NCBI RefSeq assembly: GCF_001570425.1 | Contig: NZ_BCSX01000018.1 | Location: 124,001-188,000 of the forward strand | DNA from: Mycolicibacterium brisbanense | GTDB taxonomy: Bacteria > Actinomycetota > Actinomycetes > Mycobacteriales > Mycobacteriaceae | Direction: 5' to 3' | Length of the DNA: 64,000 nucleotides | Shown: positions 9,524-17,797 of the stretch, piece by piece | Numbering within the stretch: position 1 is the first letter of the stretch | Layout of the letters: every line of letters starts with the position of its first letter | Position numbers and translations under genes: made by a program | The notes under the pieces: model-generated | Database searches by the model: none | Told to the model about the DNA's origin: nothing | Seen by the model: the letters and a program-made list of their open reading frames with translations, nothing else

Positions 9524-9948
9524 GCAGATTTCACCAAGCAGAAGGTCTGGGCGTTGACGCCGGTGGACGTGCGCTGGTCTTTGAGTTCGTCATCGACGGT
9601 GATGCGGCAGCTGATGGTGCTGCCGTTGCCCTGGGCCACGATGTTGGGGAACACCGACGGTGCGGTGCTCTCCAGCCGCAGCGTCCAGGGCAGCGACACC
9701 CCGTCGACGCGCTGGGGCTGGGCGTTGAGGTCGAGGTAGTTCACATCGGCGGTCGCGCCGGGCTCGCCGGTGATCTCGTAGACCACGACTTTGGGGTCGA
9801 ACGGTTTGGTGTCGTCGACTTTGGCGCTGGCCACACCCGAACCGTCGCCGGCACCGAAGAAGGTACGGACCCGCATCACGCTGAAAGCCCCGATGACCAC
9901 CACAACCAGGATGAGCACGGGGATCCAGAACCGTCTCAAGAGCTTCAT
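9520..9948 (-). CDS. MmpS family membrane accessory protein
   Basis: 142 residues from the ATG at 9948, where [11 protein letters not shown] begins a single N-terminal membrane helix (about residues 7-25). The extracytoplasmic domain has the MmpS pattern: [46 protein letters not shown], then [12 protein letters not shown] and a second cysteine near the C-terminus, likely a disulfide. MmpS proteins pair with the MmpL encoded next and are needed for siderophore or lipid export. The stop overlaps the mmpL start (ATGA). No regulator gene of the MmpR/TetR kind lies next to it. Confidence 0.88.
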   Translation of the reverse strand: MKLLRRFWIPVLILVVVVIGAFSVMRVRTFFGAGDGSGVASAKVDDTKPFDPKVVVYEITGEPGATADVNYLDLNAQPQRVDGVSLPWTLRLESTAPSVFPNIVAQGNGSTISCRITVDDELKDQRTSTGVNAQTFCLVKSA

Positions 9949-10258
9949 GTTTCGCTGGTCAGCCTTTCGGGTGCGCGACGAGACAGCTGTCCTTGCCGTA
10001 CGACAAGTGAAACCTATACAGTCGGCTAACTTCAATCAAGTCGATTGGATAGTCGCCGATGTCATGCGGAGACGCGCCGTCGCCATCCCCCGTTCACGGT
10101 TGCCGTCACCGTGAGTTACGCGAGATATTAGCCTATTTAACAGATTCGCAAAACGGATAGCTGGGCGCGTCGTAGCTGGTAGCCGCAGTCGCCGATGCCG
10201 TCGTGGAAAAGAAAACCCCCTGCGGTCGAGCCGCAGGGGGTTTTGGCGTACCCGTGGG
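9949..10258. other. mmpS upstream region and terminator of the next gene
   Basis: This gap contains the promoter side of mmpS-mmpL and the stem-loop at 10212-10244 that ends the secreted-protein gene at 10259. On the minus strand TGTATAGGTTTCAC near 10010-10020 could supply a -10 element. No gene is evident. Confidence 0.4.
10212..10244 (-). terminator. Rho-independent terminator of the secreted-protein gene
   Basis: AAAACCCCCTGCGG and CCGCAGGGGGTTTT form a 14-bp stem with a 5-base loop. It starts 15 bases after the stop of the minus-strand gene at 10259, and on that strand a TTTTCTTTTCC run follows, the classical form, which is rare in mycobacteria. Confidence 0.9.
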
Positions 10259-10732
10259 TTACTGCCAATTCCATACCGACATGTCGCCGGCCGGGTAGTT
10301 CGCGCAGACATCCGTGGTGCGGGCTGCGACACCCTTGTTGTTGAAGAACAGCTTGGCCCAGTTCGGCCACTTCCACGCCATGTTCTCGTAGAACGCATTG
10401 GTCGCGGTGTCCTCGGAGTACTGCCGCCGGGCCGCGTAATCGAGCGAGAAGAACCAGTGGATGCGGTCCTGGGTCTCCTGCTGGAGTTCGGGGGACTTGT
10501 TGTTGTAGTCGATCATGTACCGCTCGTAGTACACGGGCTCGACGTCCCGGGCGGCCGCCATGATCTGTTCCGCGGTGCACGTGGTCCGCAGGATGCGGTT
10601 CGGGATCGGGTAGTCGTCGGTGGCGTCCGCCGATGCGATGCCCGGCGCGGCGGCCAGGCTACCCGCGACGGCACACGCGGCGACACCAGCGCGGATCAGA
10701 TTGCTTACCCGACGTGTACGCATAGCCTTCAA
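10259..10732 (-). CDS. Secreted mycobacterial protein (DUF5078-like)
   Basis: 157 residues with a Sec signal peptide ending near AAPGIASAD (about residue 36). The mature domain has [22 protein letters not shown] and two further features, [10 protein letters not shown] and a cysteine in TTDVCANYP, so two cysteines can pair. It resembles a family of exported mycobacterial proteins I associate with DUF5078, recalled from memory and not certain. Function unknown. It has its own strong terminator and is followed upstream by a DUF732 gene on the same strand (38 bases between them), so they may be cotranscribed. Confidence 0.75.
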   Translation of the reverse strand: MKAMRTRRVSNLIRAGVAACAVAGSLAAAPGIASADATDDYPIPNRILRTTCTAEQIMAAARDVEPVYYERYMIDYNNKSPELQQETQDRIHWFFSLDYAARRQYSEDTATNAFYENMAWKWPNWAKLFFNNKGVAARTTDVCANYPAGDMSVWNWQ

Positions 10733-10770
10733 TGTATCGCTCCAAGCCCTCGATCTGGATTGGCTGACAA

Positions 10771-11106
10771 TCAGCCCTGATGCGCTGCTACCTGATCGAT
10801 CACCGGCTGCAGGTCAGGGCAGTAGAAGTTGATGGCCGTGCCCACGAACTGCCAGGCCTGCGCGGTGGTGCTGTCCTTGGGCAGGTTCTGGGAGACGAAC
10901 TTGGCCGACTGGTACGCGTCGTGATCGACGCCGTTGTGCAGCCGCTTGCATGCGATCTTTCCGATCCAGGCGTTGTAGTCACGCGGCCCGTAGATGCCGA
11001 AAGTGTGCAGCTGGTTGGCGAAGTCGGTGTCGATCTCGGCGTGTGCCGGAGCGGCGAACGCGATGGCGGCGGCGGCGCCGATTGCTGCCAGGCCTGCAAG
11101 CTTCAT
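10771..11106 (-). CDS. DUF732 small secreted protein
   Basis: 111 residues. A signal peptide [23 protein letters not shown] is followed by the DUF732 core: [31 protein letters not shown], then ... [18 protein letters not shown]. The two cysteines bracket the helical domain as in the family. DUF732 proteins are abundant exported mycobacterial proteins without a settled function. It lies upstream of the DUF5078-like gene on the same strand. Confidence 0.85.
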   Translation of the reverse strand: MKLAGLAAIGAAAAIAFAAPAHAEIDTDFANQLHTFGIYGPRDYNAWIGKIACKRLHNGVDHDAYQSAKFVSQNLPKDSTTAQAWQFVGTAINFYCPDLQPVIDQVAAHQG

Positions 11107-11189
11107 GCGCTGAATCTTAGATCATCTAATACAGAATTGGACAGTCAACCCCCGAACATCTGATGCCCAATCCGGCGGGTCCAGGCTGC

Positions 11190-12350
11190 TCACCCCTGGG
11201 CCACCAAGAGCGGAATTCGTTGTTCGGCGCTGGTCAATGAGCCGTGCTGGCCGATCAGCGAAGACTCGATCGGTTCGGTGGTGCGGCGCAGCAATGCCGC
11301 CGAACCGCGTGTCGCCGCCACGACATCACCGATGCGGTAGCGCACCGCATCGCGGATCCGGGGCCCGAACCACCCGGCGGCGATGGCCTCGTCGCGCGGC
11401 AGCACCCATGCCGTGTCGGCAAGTGCCTCACGCCAGCGGGCCAGCACATCGTCACGCGCGCCGGCAGCCGTGTAGACGTGCCGGGCTCGCGCTTCGCCGC
11501 CGATGTCCGTTACGCCGTCGAGCAGGTCAGCGCGTTCATCGAGATCGACGGCCGCTGCGGGATCGACGGCGACCATCCCGTGGTCGGCGACGACGGCAAG
11601 CAGTGCGTCGCGCGGCAGCGTCTCGATGATCGACTCCACCAACCTGTCGACCTGGCGCAGCTGCATCCGCCAGGCCGGCGAGCCCGGCCCGTGCAAGTGG
11701 CCGACGAGATCGAGTTCGCCGTGATAGCCGTAACAGAATCCGCCCCGGGCCACCGCGTCCGTCACGGCAGCCGCGAGCTCGCCGAGGGCGTGCACACCGA
11801 CATAGCGGGCGCCCCGAAGGACAGCCCGGGTCAACCCCGACCCGGCGAACTCCGCGCCGGAGACGACGCTGACCGCCACCCCCGCCGTCGCCGCCCGCTC
11901 GAACGTCGTGGTCAGTGGCTGCAGTGCCTCGGGGCGCACCCGCTCCCGCAGGTCGTCGCCGCGGGGGTGCGGCCGCCACCGCAGCGCGTTCATCACGCGA
12001 ACGTCGGGGGCGTCGGGAACCCGGAAGGACATGCCCACCAGGCCGTGTTCGCCCGACCGGCATCCCGTGCCGATCGCCGCGAGGCCGGCCACCGTCGTGG
12101 ACGGGAACCCGACCTGCAGGGTCTGGCCGCGCAAGCCCGCCAGCACCGGGGCGTCGGATGCATGGGCGTCCAGCAGTTCGGCGCCCAGCCCGTCCACCAG
12201 CAGAACGCACGCCCCGCGCGCGGGGCCGGGCAACTGGATGCGGGAATCCTGGATGCGGGAATCGAAGCCCGTCACCCCGAGCGTGCTCAGCACTGCCGGC
12301 ACCACGTCGGCCAGCGCAGGGGCGTCCGGATCAAGGTGCGGCACATCCAC
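11190..12350 (-). CDS. Alkaline phosphatase superfamily (nucleotide pyrophosphatase / phosphodiesterase) protein
   Basis: 386 residues from GTG at 12350 (GGGAAG lies 7 bases upstream; a longer open frame extends further but through the divergent gene). Motifs of the superfamily are VDGLG (52-56, metal aspartate), FPSTT (82-86, threonine nucleophile), DLVGHLHGP (metal Asp/His pair) and VADHGMV (Asp-His pair). It probably cleaves phosphodiester or pyrophosphate bonds using two metal ions. Near residues 30-39 the protein repeats DSRIQ because of an exact 15-bp tandem duplication in the DNA. No signal peptide is evident, so it is likely cytoplasmic. Divergent from the secreted protein at 12450. 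Confidence 0.85.
   Translation of the reverse strand: MDVPHLDPDAPALADVVPAVLSTLGVTGFDSRIQDSRIQLPGPARGACVLLVDGLGAELLDAHASDAPVLAGLRGQTLQVGFPSTTVAGLAAIGTGCRSGEHGLVGMSFRVPDAPDVRVMNALRWRPHPRGDDLRERVRPEALQPLTTTFERAATAGVAVSVVSGAEFAGSGLTRAVLRGARYVGVHALGELAAAVTDAVARGGFCYGYHGELDLVGHLHGPGSPAWRMQLRQVDRLVESIIETLPRDALLAVVADHGMVAVDPAAAVDLDERADLLDGVTDIGGEARARHVYTAAGARDDVLARWREALADTAWVLPRDEAIAAGWFGPRIRDAVRYRIGDVVAATRGSAALLRRTTEPIESSLIGQHGSLTSAEQRIPLLVAQG
12234..12263. repeat. 15-bp perfect tandem duplication within a coding sequence
   Basis: Two head-to-tail copies of CTGGATGCGGGAATC (12234-12248 and 12249-12263). In the phosphodiesterase-like gene this adds five residues (DSRIQ twice) and keeps the frame. 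It looks like a recent slippage event. Confidence 0.95.
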
Positions 12351-12449
12351 ATTGCGAGCTTCCCACAGCTGCCGGCCGGCCCGGGTCGGCGTGGTGCGCC
12401 CGTGCGCGGACACCGGGGCATGCCCCGGCAACCGGTACGCTGGCCTGCT

Positions 12450-12986
12450 ATGAGGCCGATGAGAGCAGCGATTCTCGCCGCGGCGCTTGTCGCGGCGGGA
12501 GCTGGAACCTTCAGCGGCGTAGCCACCGCTGATCCCGACACGCCGGAGCCGACGCCCGCCGCGCCTGCGCCCGGCCCGAATGCACCGGCGGCTCCCGCGC
12601 CCGCGGCGCCGGCCGGCGCCCTGGCCACCAGCATCGATCACGACGGCACCTTTGTGGTCGGCAAGGACATCGCGCCGGGCACGTACGCGTCGGCGGGCCC
12701 GGTCGGCAATGGTGCGTGCTACTGGAAGCGGATCGGAGACGACCAGAACCCGATCATCGACAATGCGATGACCAAGAAAGCCCAGACGGTGGCGATCGAA
12801 CCCACCGACAAGGCCTTCAAGACCAGCGGCTGCCAGCCGTGGGCGCAGACCGATGCGCCACCGGACGCCCAGGCGCAGGGCGGCCTGCTGCCTGCGCTGA
12901 TTGCCGGGGGTCAGCTGCGCGGCATGCTGGGCACGCTCAACAACGGCGCTCGCCAGTACGACGGATCGCAGGTCCCGACGGGCTGA
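12450..12986 (+). CDS. Secreted protein with Pro/Ala-rich linker
   Basis: 178 residues from ATG at 12450. A signal peptide (MRPMRAAILAAALVAAGAGTF) is followed by a 45-residue Pro/Ala linker, then a compact domain with the pattern GTYASAGPVGNGACYWKR and TSGCQPW, in which two cysteines probably pair. This domain recurs in exported actinobacterial proteins of unknown function. The gene is divergent from the phosphodiesterase gene, with the two starts 99 bases apart. Confidence 0.75.
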   Translation: MRPMRAAILAAALVAAGAGTFSGVATADPDTPEPTPAAPAPGPNAPAAPAPAAPAGALATSIDHDGTFVVGKDIAPGTYASAGPVGNGACYWKRIGDDQNPIIDNAMTKKAQTVAIEPTDKAFKTSGCQPWAQTDAPPDAQAQGGLLPALIAGGQLRGMLGTLNNGARQYDGSQVPTG

Positions 12987-13192
12987 CCGAGCCCGACACG
13001 CCGAGCCCGCGCCGAAGCGTCTGCACCGGCGCCCTATGCGTGAGCTGAAAGCCTTGCCGCGCAAGGTGAAACCGGTGCGCGCGCAGCTTTTCGACGGCCT
13101 CGTTCAGCAAGTGCACAGCAGCAGCGAGGCGCGACGTGGGCGCTCCCGCTGTTAGTCTGCGAAGGCCGCCGGTCGCCAGGTCGCATCGGCGA

Positions 13193-14440
13193 GTGGACAC
13201 GGAAATCGGCAAGGATACGCAAAACGTGGCGCGCGGCGCAGAGATCAAAGCCCTGACCGGAGTGCGCATCGTCGCAGCCGTGTGGGTGGTCCTGTTCCAC
13301 TTCCGCCCGCTGCTGTACCAAGTGGCGCCCGACCTCACCAAGGCGCTGGCCCCCGTGCTCAACTGCGGCGCGCAAGGCGTCGACCTCTTCTTCATCCTCA
13401 GCGGTTTCGTGCTGACGTGGAATTACTTCGAGAGGATGGGTCCGTCCTGGTCCACTCGGGCGACCCTGCACTTCCTCTGGTTGCGACTCTCCCGGGTCTG
13501 GCCGGTCTACCTGGTGACTCTTCATCTGGCCGCACTGTGGGTGATCTTCACCCTCAACGTCGGCCACATCCCCCCAGAGGATGTCAGCCCCTTCAACGCG
13601 GTGAGCTACTTCCGGCAGCTCTTCCTGGTGCAGCTGTGGTTCCAGCCGTACTTCGACGGGTCGAGCTGGGACGGCCCGGCGTGGTCGATCAGCGCCGAAT
13701 GGCTGGCCTACCTGTTGTTCGGGGCGTTGATCCTCGTCGTGTTCCGGGTCGCACGGGCGACGCGGGCGCGCAGCCTGGTGCTGTTGGCCATCGCGGCGTC
13801 GACGCCTCCGGTGGTGCTGATGATGGTGAGTGGACACATCTACACACCGTGGAGCTGGTTGCCCAGAATCGTCATGCAGTTCACGGCGGGGGCGCTGGCC
13901 TGCGCCGCGGTGCGCAAGCTGGACCTCAGCGACACGGCCTGCCGTCGGGCAGGGTACCTCTCCATCCCGCTGGTGGCGCTGGTCATCGGGGGACTGTATT
14001 TCTTCGACGCCCATCCGCTGAACACCGTGGGTGACGCAGGCGGAATCGTCGATGTGCTGTTCGTGCCGCTGATAGTGCTGCTGGCCGTCGGGACCGGCAG
14101 CCTCCCGGCCTTCCTCTCGACCCGGCTGCTCGTCTACGGCGGGCAGATCTCCTTCGGCCTCTACATGGTGCACGAGCTCGTGCACACCGCATGGATCTGG
14201 ACGGTCAAGCAGTTCGAGATCACGCTGACACCGACATTGTCCGGTAAGGCGACCGTGTTCGGCCTCGTCGCTCTGTCGGTCCTCGGTGGAGTGCTGCTGT
14301 ACCACGTCGTCGAGGAGCCGGCCCGGCGCTGGATGCGCAGGATGGTCGACATCAAGCCGGCGGACCCACCCAACAGACTGCACCGTATCGACGGCGAGCT
14401 CGAAGCCCGCCCGACCGGCGTTTCCGCACGCGCCGGATAG
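13193..14440 (+). CDS. Acyltransferase 3 family membrane protein (OafA/YrhL type)
   Basis: About 415 residues. The start is uncertain: GTG at 13193 is used, but GTG at 13226 has AAGGA at a good distance and GTG at 13136 is also in frame. The first block has the family signature IKALTGVRIVAAVWVVLFHFRP with the conserved histidine, then QGVDLFFILSGFVLTW and about ten membrane helices, ending in a basic cytoplasmic tail. The family moves acyl (often acetyl or succinyl) groups across the membrane onto sugars or envelope glycans. The SGNH hydrolase gene 150 bases downstream may work with it, since SGNH domains are often fused to or paired with this family. Confidence 0.88.
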   Translation: MDTEIGKDTQNVARGAEIKALTGVRIVAAVWVVLFHFRPLLYQVAPDLTKALAPVLNCGAQGVDLFFILSGFVLTWNYFERMGPSWSTRATLHFLWLRLSRVWPVYLVTLHLAALWVIFTLNVGHIPPEDVSPFNAVSYFRQLFLVQLWFQPYFDGSSWDGPAWSISAEWLAYLLFGALILVVFRVARATRARSLVLLAIAASTPPVVLMMVSGHIYTPWSWLPRIVMQFTAGALACAAVRKLDLSDTACRRAGYLSIPLVALVIGGLYFFDAHPLNTVGDAGGIVDVLFVPLIVLLAVGTGSLPAFLSTRLLVYGGQISFGLYMVHELVHTAWIWTVKQFEITLTPTLSGKATVFGLVALSVLGGVLLYHVVEEPARRWMRRMVDIKPADPPNRLHRIDGELEARPTGVSARAG

Positions 14441-14538
14441 ATGCGCACGGCAGCGAAACAGCCTGTGCCACAGGTTGTAATGGGCTCGTTATCGGTGTGT
14501 CACCGTGGCTGGGGTAACCTGCCTCGGGGCCAAGGGCG

Positions 14539-14554
14539 CACCGTGATCACGGTG
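14539..14554. promoter_or_regulatory. 16-bp perfect palindrome upstream of the SGNH hydrolase
   Basis: CACCGTGATCACGGTG is its own reverse complement and lies 35 bases before the start codon of the SGNH hydrolase. It may be an operator for a dimeric regulator or simply a hairpin in the leader. No regulator can be named. Confidence 0.4.
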
Positions 14555-14589
14555 GGGGACACGTCGTCTCGCCGGCAGTGGAGGTAGCA

Positions 14590-15276
14590 GTGAGTCGTGT
14601 GTTCACTTTCGTCATCTCACTTGGCCTTCTGGCAGGTGTGGTCACGCACATACCCGTGCAGCGGTATACGACATCCGGGCTGGATCCGCGGCTGAATCAC
14701 ATTGCCGTCATCGGCGACTCGTACACGACCGGCAGCCTGGAGGGCGGCGAGGGTCCGCGGGGCTGGACGACCTTGGCGTGGGATCAGCTCGCTCATCGTG
14801 GCGTGCAGGTCAAGGCTGACGTGGTCGCCGAGGGCGGGGCGGGCTACGTGCAGCGCGGCAACCACGGCAGCATCTTCGGTGATCTGACGGCGCGCGCGGT
14901 GAAGCCCGACGACTCGCTGATCGTGTTCTTCGGATCGCGCAACGACAAGGACATGGACCCCGCCGCGATCACGATGATGAGCCACAACGCCTTGACGCTC
15001 GCGCAGCACATCGCGCCGTCGGCCAAGCTGCTCGTCATCGCGCCGCCGTGGGTGTCCGCCGACGTGCCGCCGTCGATCCTGAACATCCGCGACATCCTCA
15101 AGGCCCAGGCGCGCGACGTCGGCGCGGCGTTCTTCGACCCGATCGAAGACGGCTGGTTCTTCGACCGGCCCGACCTCATCGGTGGCGACGGCATCCATCC
15201 CACCGACGCCGGGCACGCGTACATGGCCGACCGGCTCGCCCCGCTCATCGGCAGGCAGCTGCCGCGCGCGCTCTGA
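14590..15276 (+). CDS. Exported SGNH/GDSL hydrolase
   Basis: 228 residues from GTG at 14590, chosen over the GTG at 14578 because GGAGGT lies 4-10 bases upstream. A short hydrophobic N-terminus acts as signal or anchor. The catalytic blocks are GDSYTTGS (Ser44), the GSRND block with the conserved asparagine, and DGIHPT near the end with the Asp-x-x-His pair. The family hydrolyses esters, often acetyl groups on glycans. Its position just after an acyltransferase-3 gene suggests a cycle of adding and removing acyl groups on an envelope polymer; this is inference. Confidence 0.85.
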   Translation: MSRVFTFVISLGLLAGVVTHIPVQRYTTSGLDPRLNHIAVIGDSYTTGSLEGGEGPRGWTTLAWDQLAHRGVQVKADVVAEGGAGYVQRGNHGSIFGDLTARAVKPDDSLIVFFGSRNDKDMDPAAITMMSHNALTLAQHIAPSAKLLVIAPPWVSADVPPSILNIRDILKAQARDVGAAFFDPIEDGWFFDRPDLIGGDGIHPTDAGHAYMADRLAPLIGRQLPRAL

Positions 15277-15280
15277 GCGG

Positions 15281-16252
15281 TCAGTTGGGGGCCGAGGTGC
15301 GGAACCGGTCGCGGTAGGCCTTCGGTGCCACACCGAGGTGGCTGACGAACACGCGGCGCAGCGTCTCGGCACTGCCGAAACCGGCGAGCCGGGCGCTTTC
15401 CGCGACAGAATGGCCGGCGTCGAGCGCCGCCCGGGCGACGTCGGTGCGGACCCGCTCCACATAGCGGGCCGGGGTGGTGCCCAGCTCTGCCTGAAACAGC
15501 CGCGTCAGTTGCCGGGTGCTCAAAGCCGCCACGGCCGCAAGGCTTTTCACGCTGTGATCGGCGGTGGGGTCGGCTGCGACGGCATCGGTGACGCGCCGCA
15601 ACACGGAGGGCTCGGACGCATCGATCTCCACCAGGGTGGAGAACTGCGACTGACCGCCCGCCCGCTTCAGATACACCACCAGTGACCGCGCCACTTCGCG
15701 GACCAGCTCGGCACCGTGATCACGCTCGACCAGGGCCAGCGCCAGATCGATACCGGCCGACACTCCCGCCGAGGTGTAGATGTCGGCATCCTCGACGAAT
15801 ATCGCGTCCGGTTCGACGACGGTATCGGGATACGCACGCCCGAGCAGGCGGGCATGCCGCCAGTGCGTGGTGGCCCGCCGGCCTTTCAGCAGACCCGCCT
15901 CGGCCAGGATGAACGCGCCGGTGCAGATCGACGCCAGCCGGCGGGTACGGCCTGGCATCTGCTGCAGCGCGGAGACCAGCGCCGGGTCGATCGGTCGCCC
16001 CACCAGGTTGTCGCCGCCGGCCACCAGTACGGTGTCGGCCTCGGCGATATCCGAAATGCGTTCAGTGGCAGGGAATTTCGTGCCGATGGAGGTGGTGACT
16101 TCGTGCCCGTCCAGCGACGCGATCCGGATCAGGTACTGCGCGCCGAACCGATTCGCCTCGGCGAACACCTCGGCAGGGCCCACCGCGTCGAGCAGCTTCA
16201 CGCCGTCGAAGACGACGATCACCACCACCCGCGGGCGGGCGTTGCCGGGCAT
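15281..16252 (-). CDS. GlxA-type transcriptional regulator (DJ-1/PfpI domain plus AraC helix-turn-helix)
   Basis: 323 residues. Residues about 8-190 form a DJ-1/PfpI-like domain with the elbow SICTGAFILAEAG, including the cysteine. Residues about 215-320 are two AraC helix-turn-helix motifs (SVKSLAAVAALSTRQLTRLF and ESARLAGFGSAETLRRVF). Such proteins usually activate a neighbouring catabolic or detoxification gene on sensing a small molecule. The ATG shares one base with the stop of the upstream MOSC gene (TGATG), so the two are translationally coupled. Confidence 0.9.
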   Translation of the reverse strand: MPGNARPRVVVIVVFDGVKLLDAVGPAEVFAEANRFGAQYLIRIASLDGHEVTTSIGTKFPATERISDIAEADTVLVAGGDNLVGRPIDPALVSALQQMPGRTRRLASICTGAFILAEAGLLKGRRATTHWRHARLLGRAYPDTVVEPDAIFVEDADIYTSAGVSAGIDLALALVERDHGAELVREVARSLVVYLKRAGGQSQFSTLVEIDASEPSVLRRVTDAVAADPTADHSVKSLAAVAALSTRQLTRLFQAELGTTPARYVERVRTDVARAALDAGHSVAESARLAGFGSAETLRRVFVSHLGVAPKAYRDRFRTSAPN

Positions 16253-16911
16253 CAGCCTGCGGTTCTGCGGTGGGCGAGCTCCTTGAGTTCGGTCGGCAGC
16301 GCGTCGGCCCGCAGAATCTCGTGTAGCAGTTGGGGTTCGAGGGTGAGCGCACGGAACACGACGCCCACGGTCACGTCGTGATCGGGCCGTTCGGTCACCG
16401 TGATCTCGTCACCCGCGCGGATGGTGCCGGGGGTCACGAGGCGTAGGTAGGCGCCCGGAATCGCGGTCCCGGTAAAGGTTTTGATCCATCCGTTGATCTC
16501 CAGCCACGCGGCGAAAGTGCGGCAGGGGATACGCGGCCGGGACACTTCGAGTTCGAGGCCGTCCGAGCCGACCCGCCACCGCTCGCCGATCACCGAATTG
16601 GTGACGTCTATGCCCGCCGTGGTGAGGTTTTCGCCGAAGACTCCGTTGGCGATCTCACGGTCCAGTTCGCTCTGCCAGTCGTCGAGATCTTCGCGGGCGT
16701 AGGCATAGACGGCCTGATCGTCACCGCCGTGCACCAACTGGTTGCCGATGGTGTCGCCGACCAGGCCGCTGCCGAGCCCGCCGTGCATGGGGCCCGGGGC
16801 GCGGACCGCGACTGCCCCGTCGACCGGGCGTTTGTCGATGCCGGTCATCGCGCGCTTATCGTCGGGGTTGGGTCGCGGATGAGCCACGTTGACGGTCAGA
16901 ACATGTGCCAT
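16252..16911 (-). CDS. MOSC domain protein
   Basis: 219 residues from the ATG at 16911. The fold is that of the MOSC domain (VHGGDDQAVYAYAREDLDDW, then GVFGENLTTAGIDVTNSVIGERWRVG and PRIPCRTF), including the conserved cysteine in the RIPC motif that binds sulfur or molybdenum cofactor in relatives. Close relatives such as YiiM detoxify N-hydroxylated bases together with a reductase; substrate here is unknown. It is cotranscribed with the GlxA regulator by stop/start overlap and follows the small secreted-protein gene by 10 bases. Confidence 0.88.
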   Translation of the reverse strand: MAHVLTVNVAHPRPNPDDKRAMTGIDKRPVDGAVAVRAPGPMHGGLGSGLVGDTIGNQLVHGGDDQAVYAYAREDLDDWQSELDREIANGVFGENLTTAGIDVTNSVIGERWRVGSDGLELEVSRPRIPCRTFAAWLEINGWIKTFTGTAIPGAYLRLVTPGTIRAGDEITVTERPDHDVTVGVVFRALTLEPQLLHEILRADALPTELKELAHRRTAG

Positions 16912-16921
16912 GACGCTCAAG

Positions 16922-17170
16922 CTAGACCATCGGTGTCGCAACACCATTCGGCGCTGCCGGCGGCCGAGGTACCGGCAGGCACAGTCCCGTCGCGGTGTCG
17001 AGTTGGCGGCCGGGCACGCAGAACGGTGCGCATCCGTAGATGACGCCGGTTTCACCGTCCGGGCAGCCCGCCACCACCGTGGGCGTCGCGGTGCCGGCAA
17101 ATCCCGCAGGTACCGCGGCGAACACCACTGCTGCCAGCGTCATGATGCTCCGCCGTGCTCGGCTTGCCAT
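16922..17170 (-). CDS. Small cysteine-rich secreted protein
   Basis: 82 residues. A signal peptide (RRSIMTLAAVVFAAVPAGFAG) is followed by a short domain with four cysteines, GCPDGETGVIYGCAPFC and then GLCLPVP, and a Pro-rich end. The four cysteines suggest two disulfides. I do not recognise a named family. It is the first gene of the run that continues with the MOSC and GlxA genes, 10 bases apart, though its export contrasts with those cytoplasmic proteins. Confidence 0.6.
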   Translation of the reverse strand: MASRARRSIMTLAAVVFAAVPAGFAGTATPTVVAGCPDGETGVIYGCAPFCVPGRQLDTATGLCLPVPRPPAAPNGVATPMV

Positions 17171-17245
17171 GCCGCACTCCTGACGTGTTCGGGTCTTCCT
17201 GGCCTGCTTGGAAGTTTAGGCTGCGACGAGAGGAGGAGGTCAACA

Positions 17246-17764
17246 TTGCTCACCTCGACGCGTATCCCGGCGGCGGTGATCGTGGGTGCGGCGTTGACGG
17301 CGTGCGGCGGCGGGCAGCACGTCGCCGACCCATCGAGTACGCAACCGGCACCATCGATGCACACCGCAGCACCCGCAGCACCACCGAGTGCCGCTGCCGT
17401 GGCCCGGCAGCAGAGCAAGCCGTGGGTGGATCTGCAGGCCGGGGACTGCCTGGTCGACATGCCTCCGACCGATCCCAGCGTGGTGATGGTGACAACCGTC
17501 GACTGCGCCACGCCGCATCGCGCCGAGGCGTTCTACCGCGGTGATGTGGCCGTCAACGACGCCGTCGCGGGCGTGGCGGACCAGGCCTGTGCTTCGGGAT
17601 TGGTCTCCTACACCGGTCATCCCGCGGCGGGCAGCAGCTTGTCGGTGACCTATCTGATCGATTCCCGTCAGGACCGCACCTCGAACAATCCGGAACCGAG
17701 TTCGGTGATCTGCGTGCTGTACGCCGCGGACGGGACTGCGCTGTCCGGATCCGCCCGCCGGTGA
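17246..17764 (+). CDS. Septum-formation-type lipoprotein
   Basis: 172 residues. TTG at 17246 is the start: GAGGAGGAGG lies right before it at normal distance and no better codon exists in frame. The signal ends in the lipobox ALTAC. After a Pro/Ala/Thr linker comes a domain with GDCLVDMPPTD, TTVDCATPHRAEAFYRG, DQACASGL and VICVLYA, four cysteines at the spacing of the Septum_form family found in actinobacterial exported proteins. Despite the family name, the molecular role is not established. It lies 33 bases before the MenC-like gene. Confidence 0.8.
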   Translation: MLTSTRIPAAVIVGAALTACGGGQHVADPSSTQPAPSMHTAAPAAPPSAAAVARQQSKPWVDLQAGDCLVDMPPTDPSVVMVTTVDCATPHRAEAFYRGDVAVNDAVAGVADQACASGLVSYTGHPAAGSSLSVTYLIDSRQDRTSNNPEPSSVICVLYAADGTALSGSARR

Positions 17765-17797
17765 GGTGATCCCGGCGTCGGCTAGCGTCACCTGCTT

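Noticed and set aside
12351..13064. N-terminal extension of the phosphodiesterase-like gene
   Set aside because: The frame stays open for 238 more codons but runs antisense through the divergent secreted-protein gene and has low-complexity Arg/Gly content. GTG at 12350 with a ribosome site is the better start.
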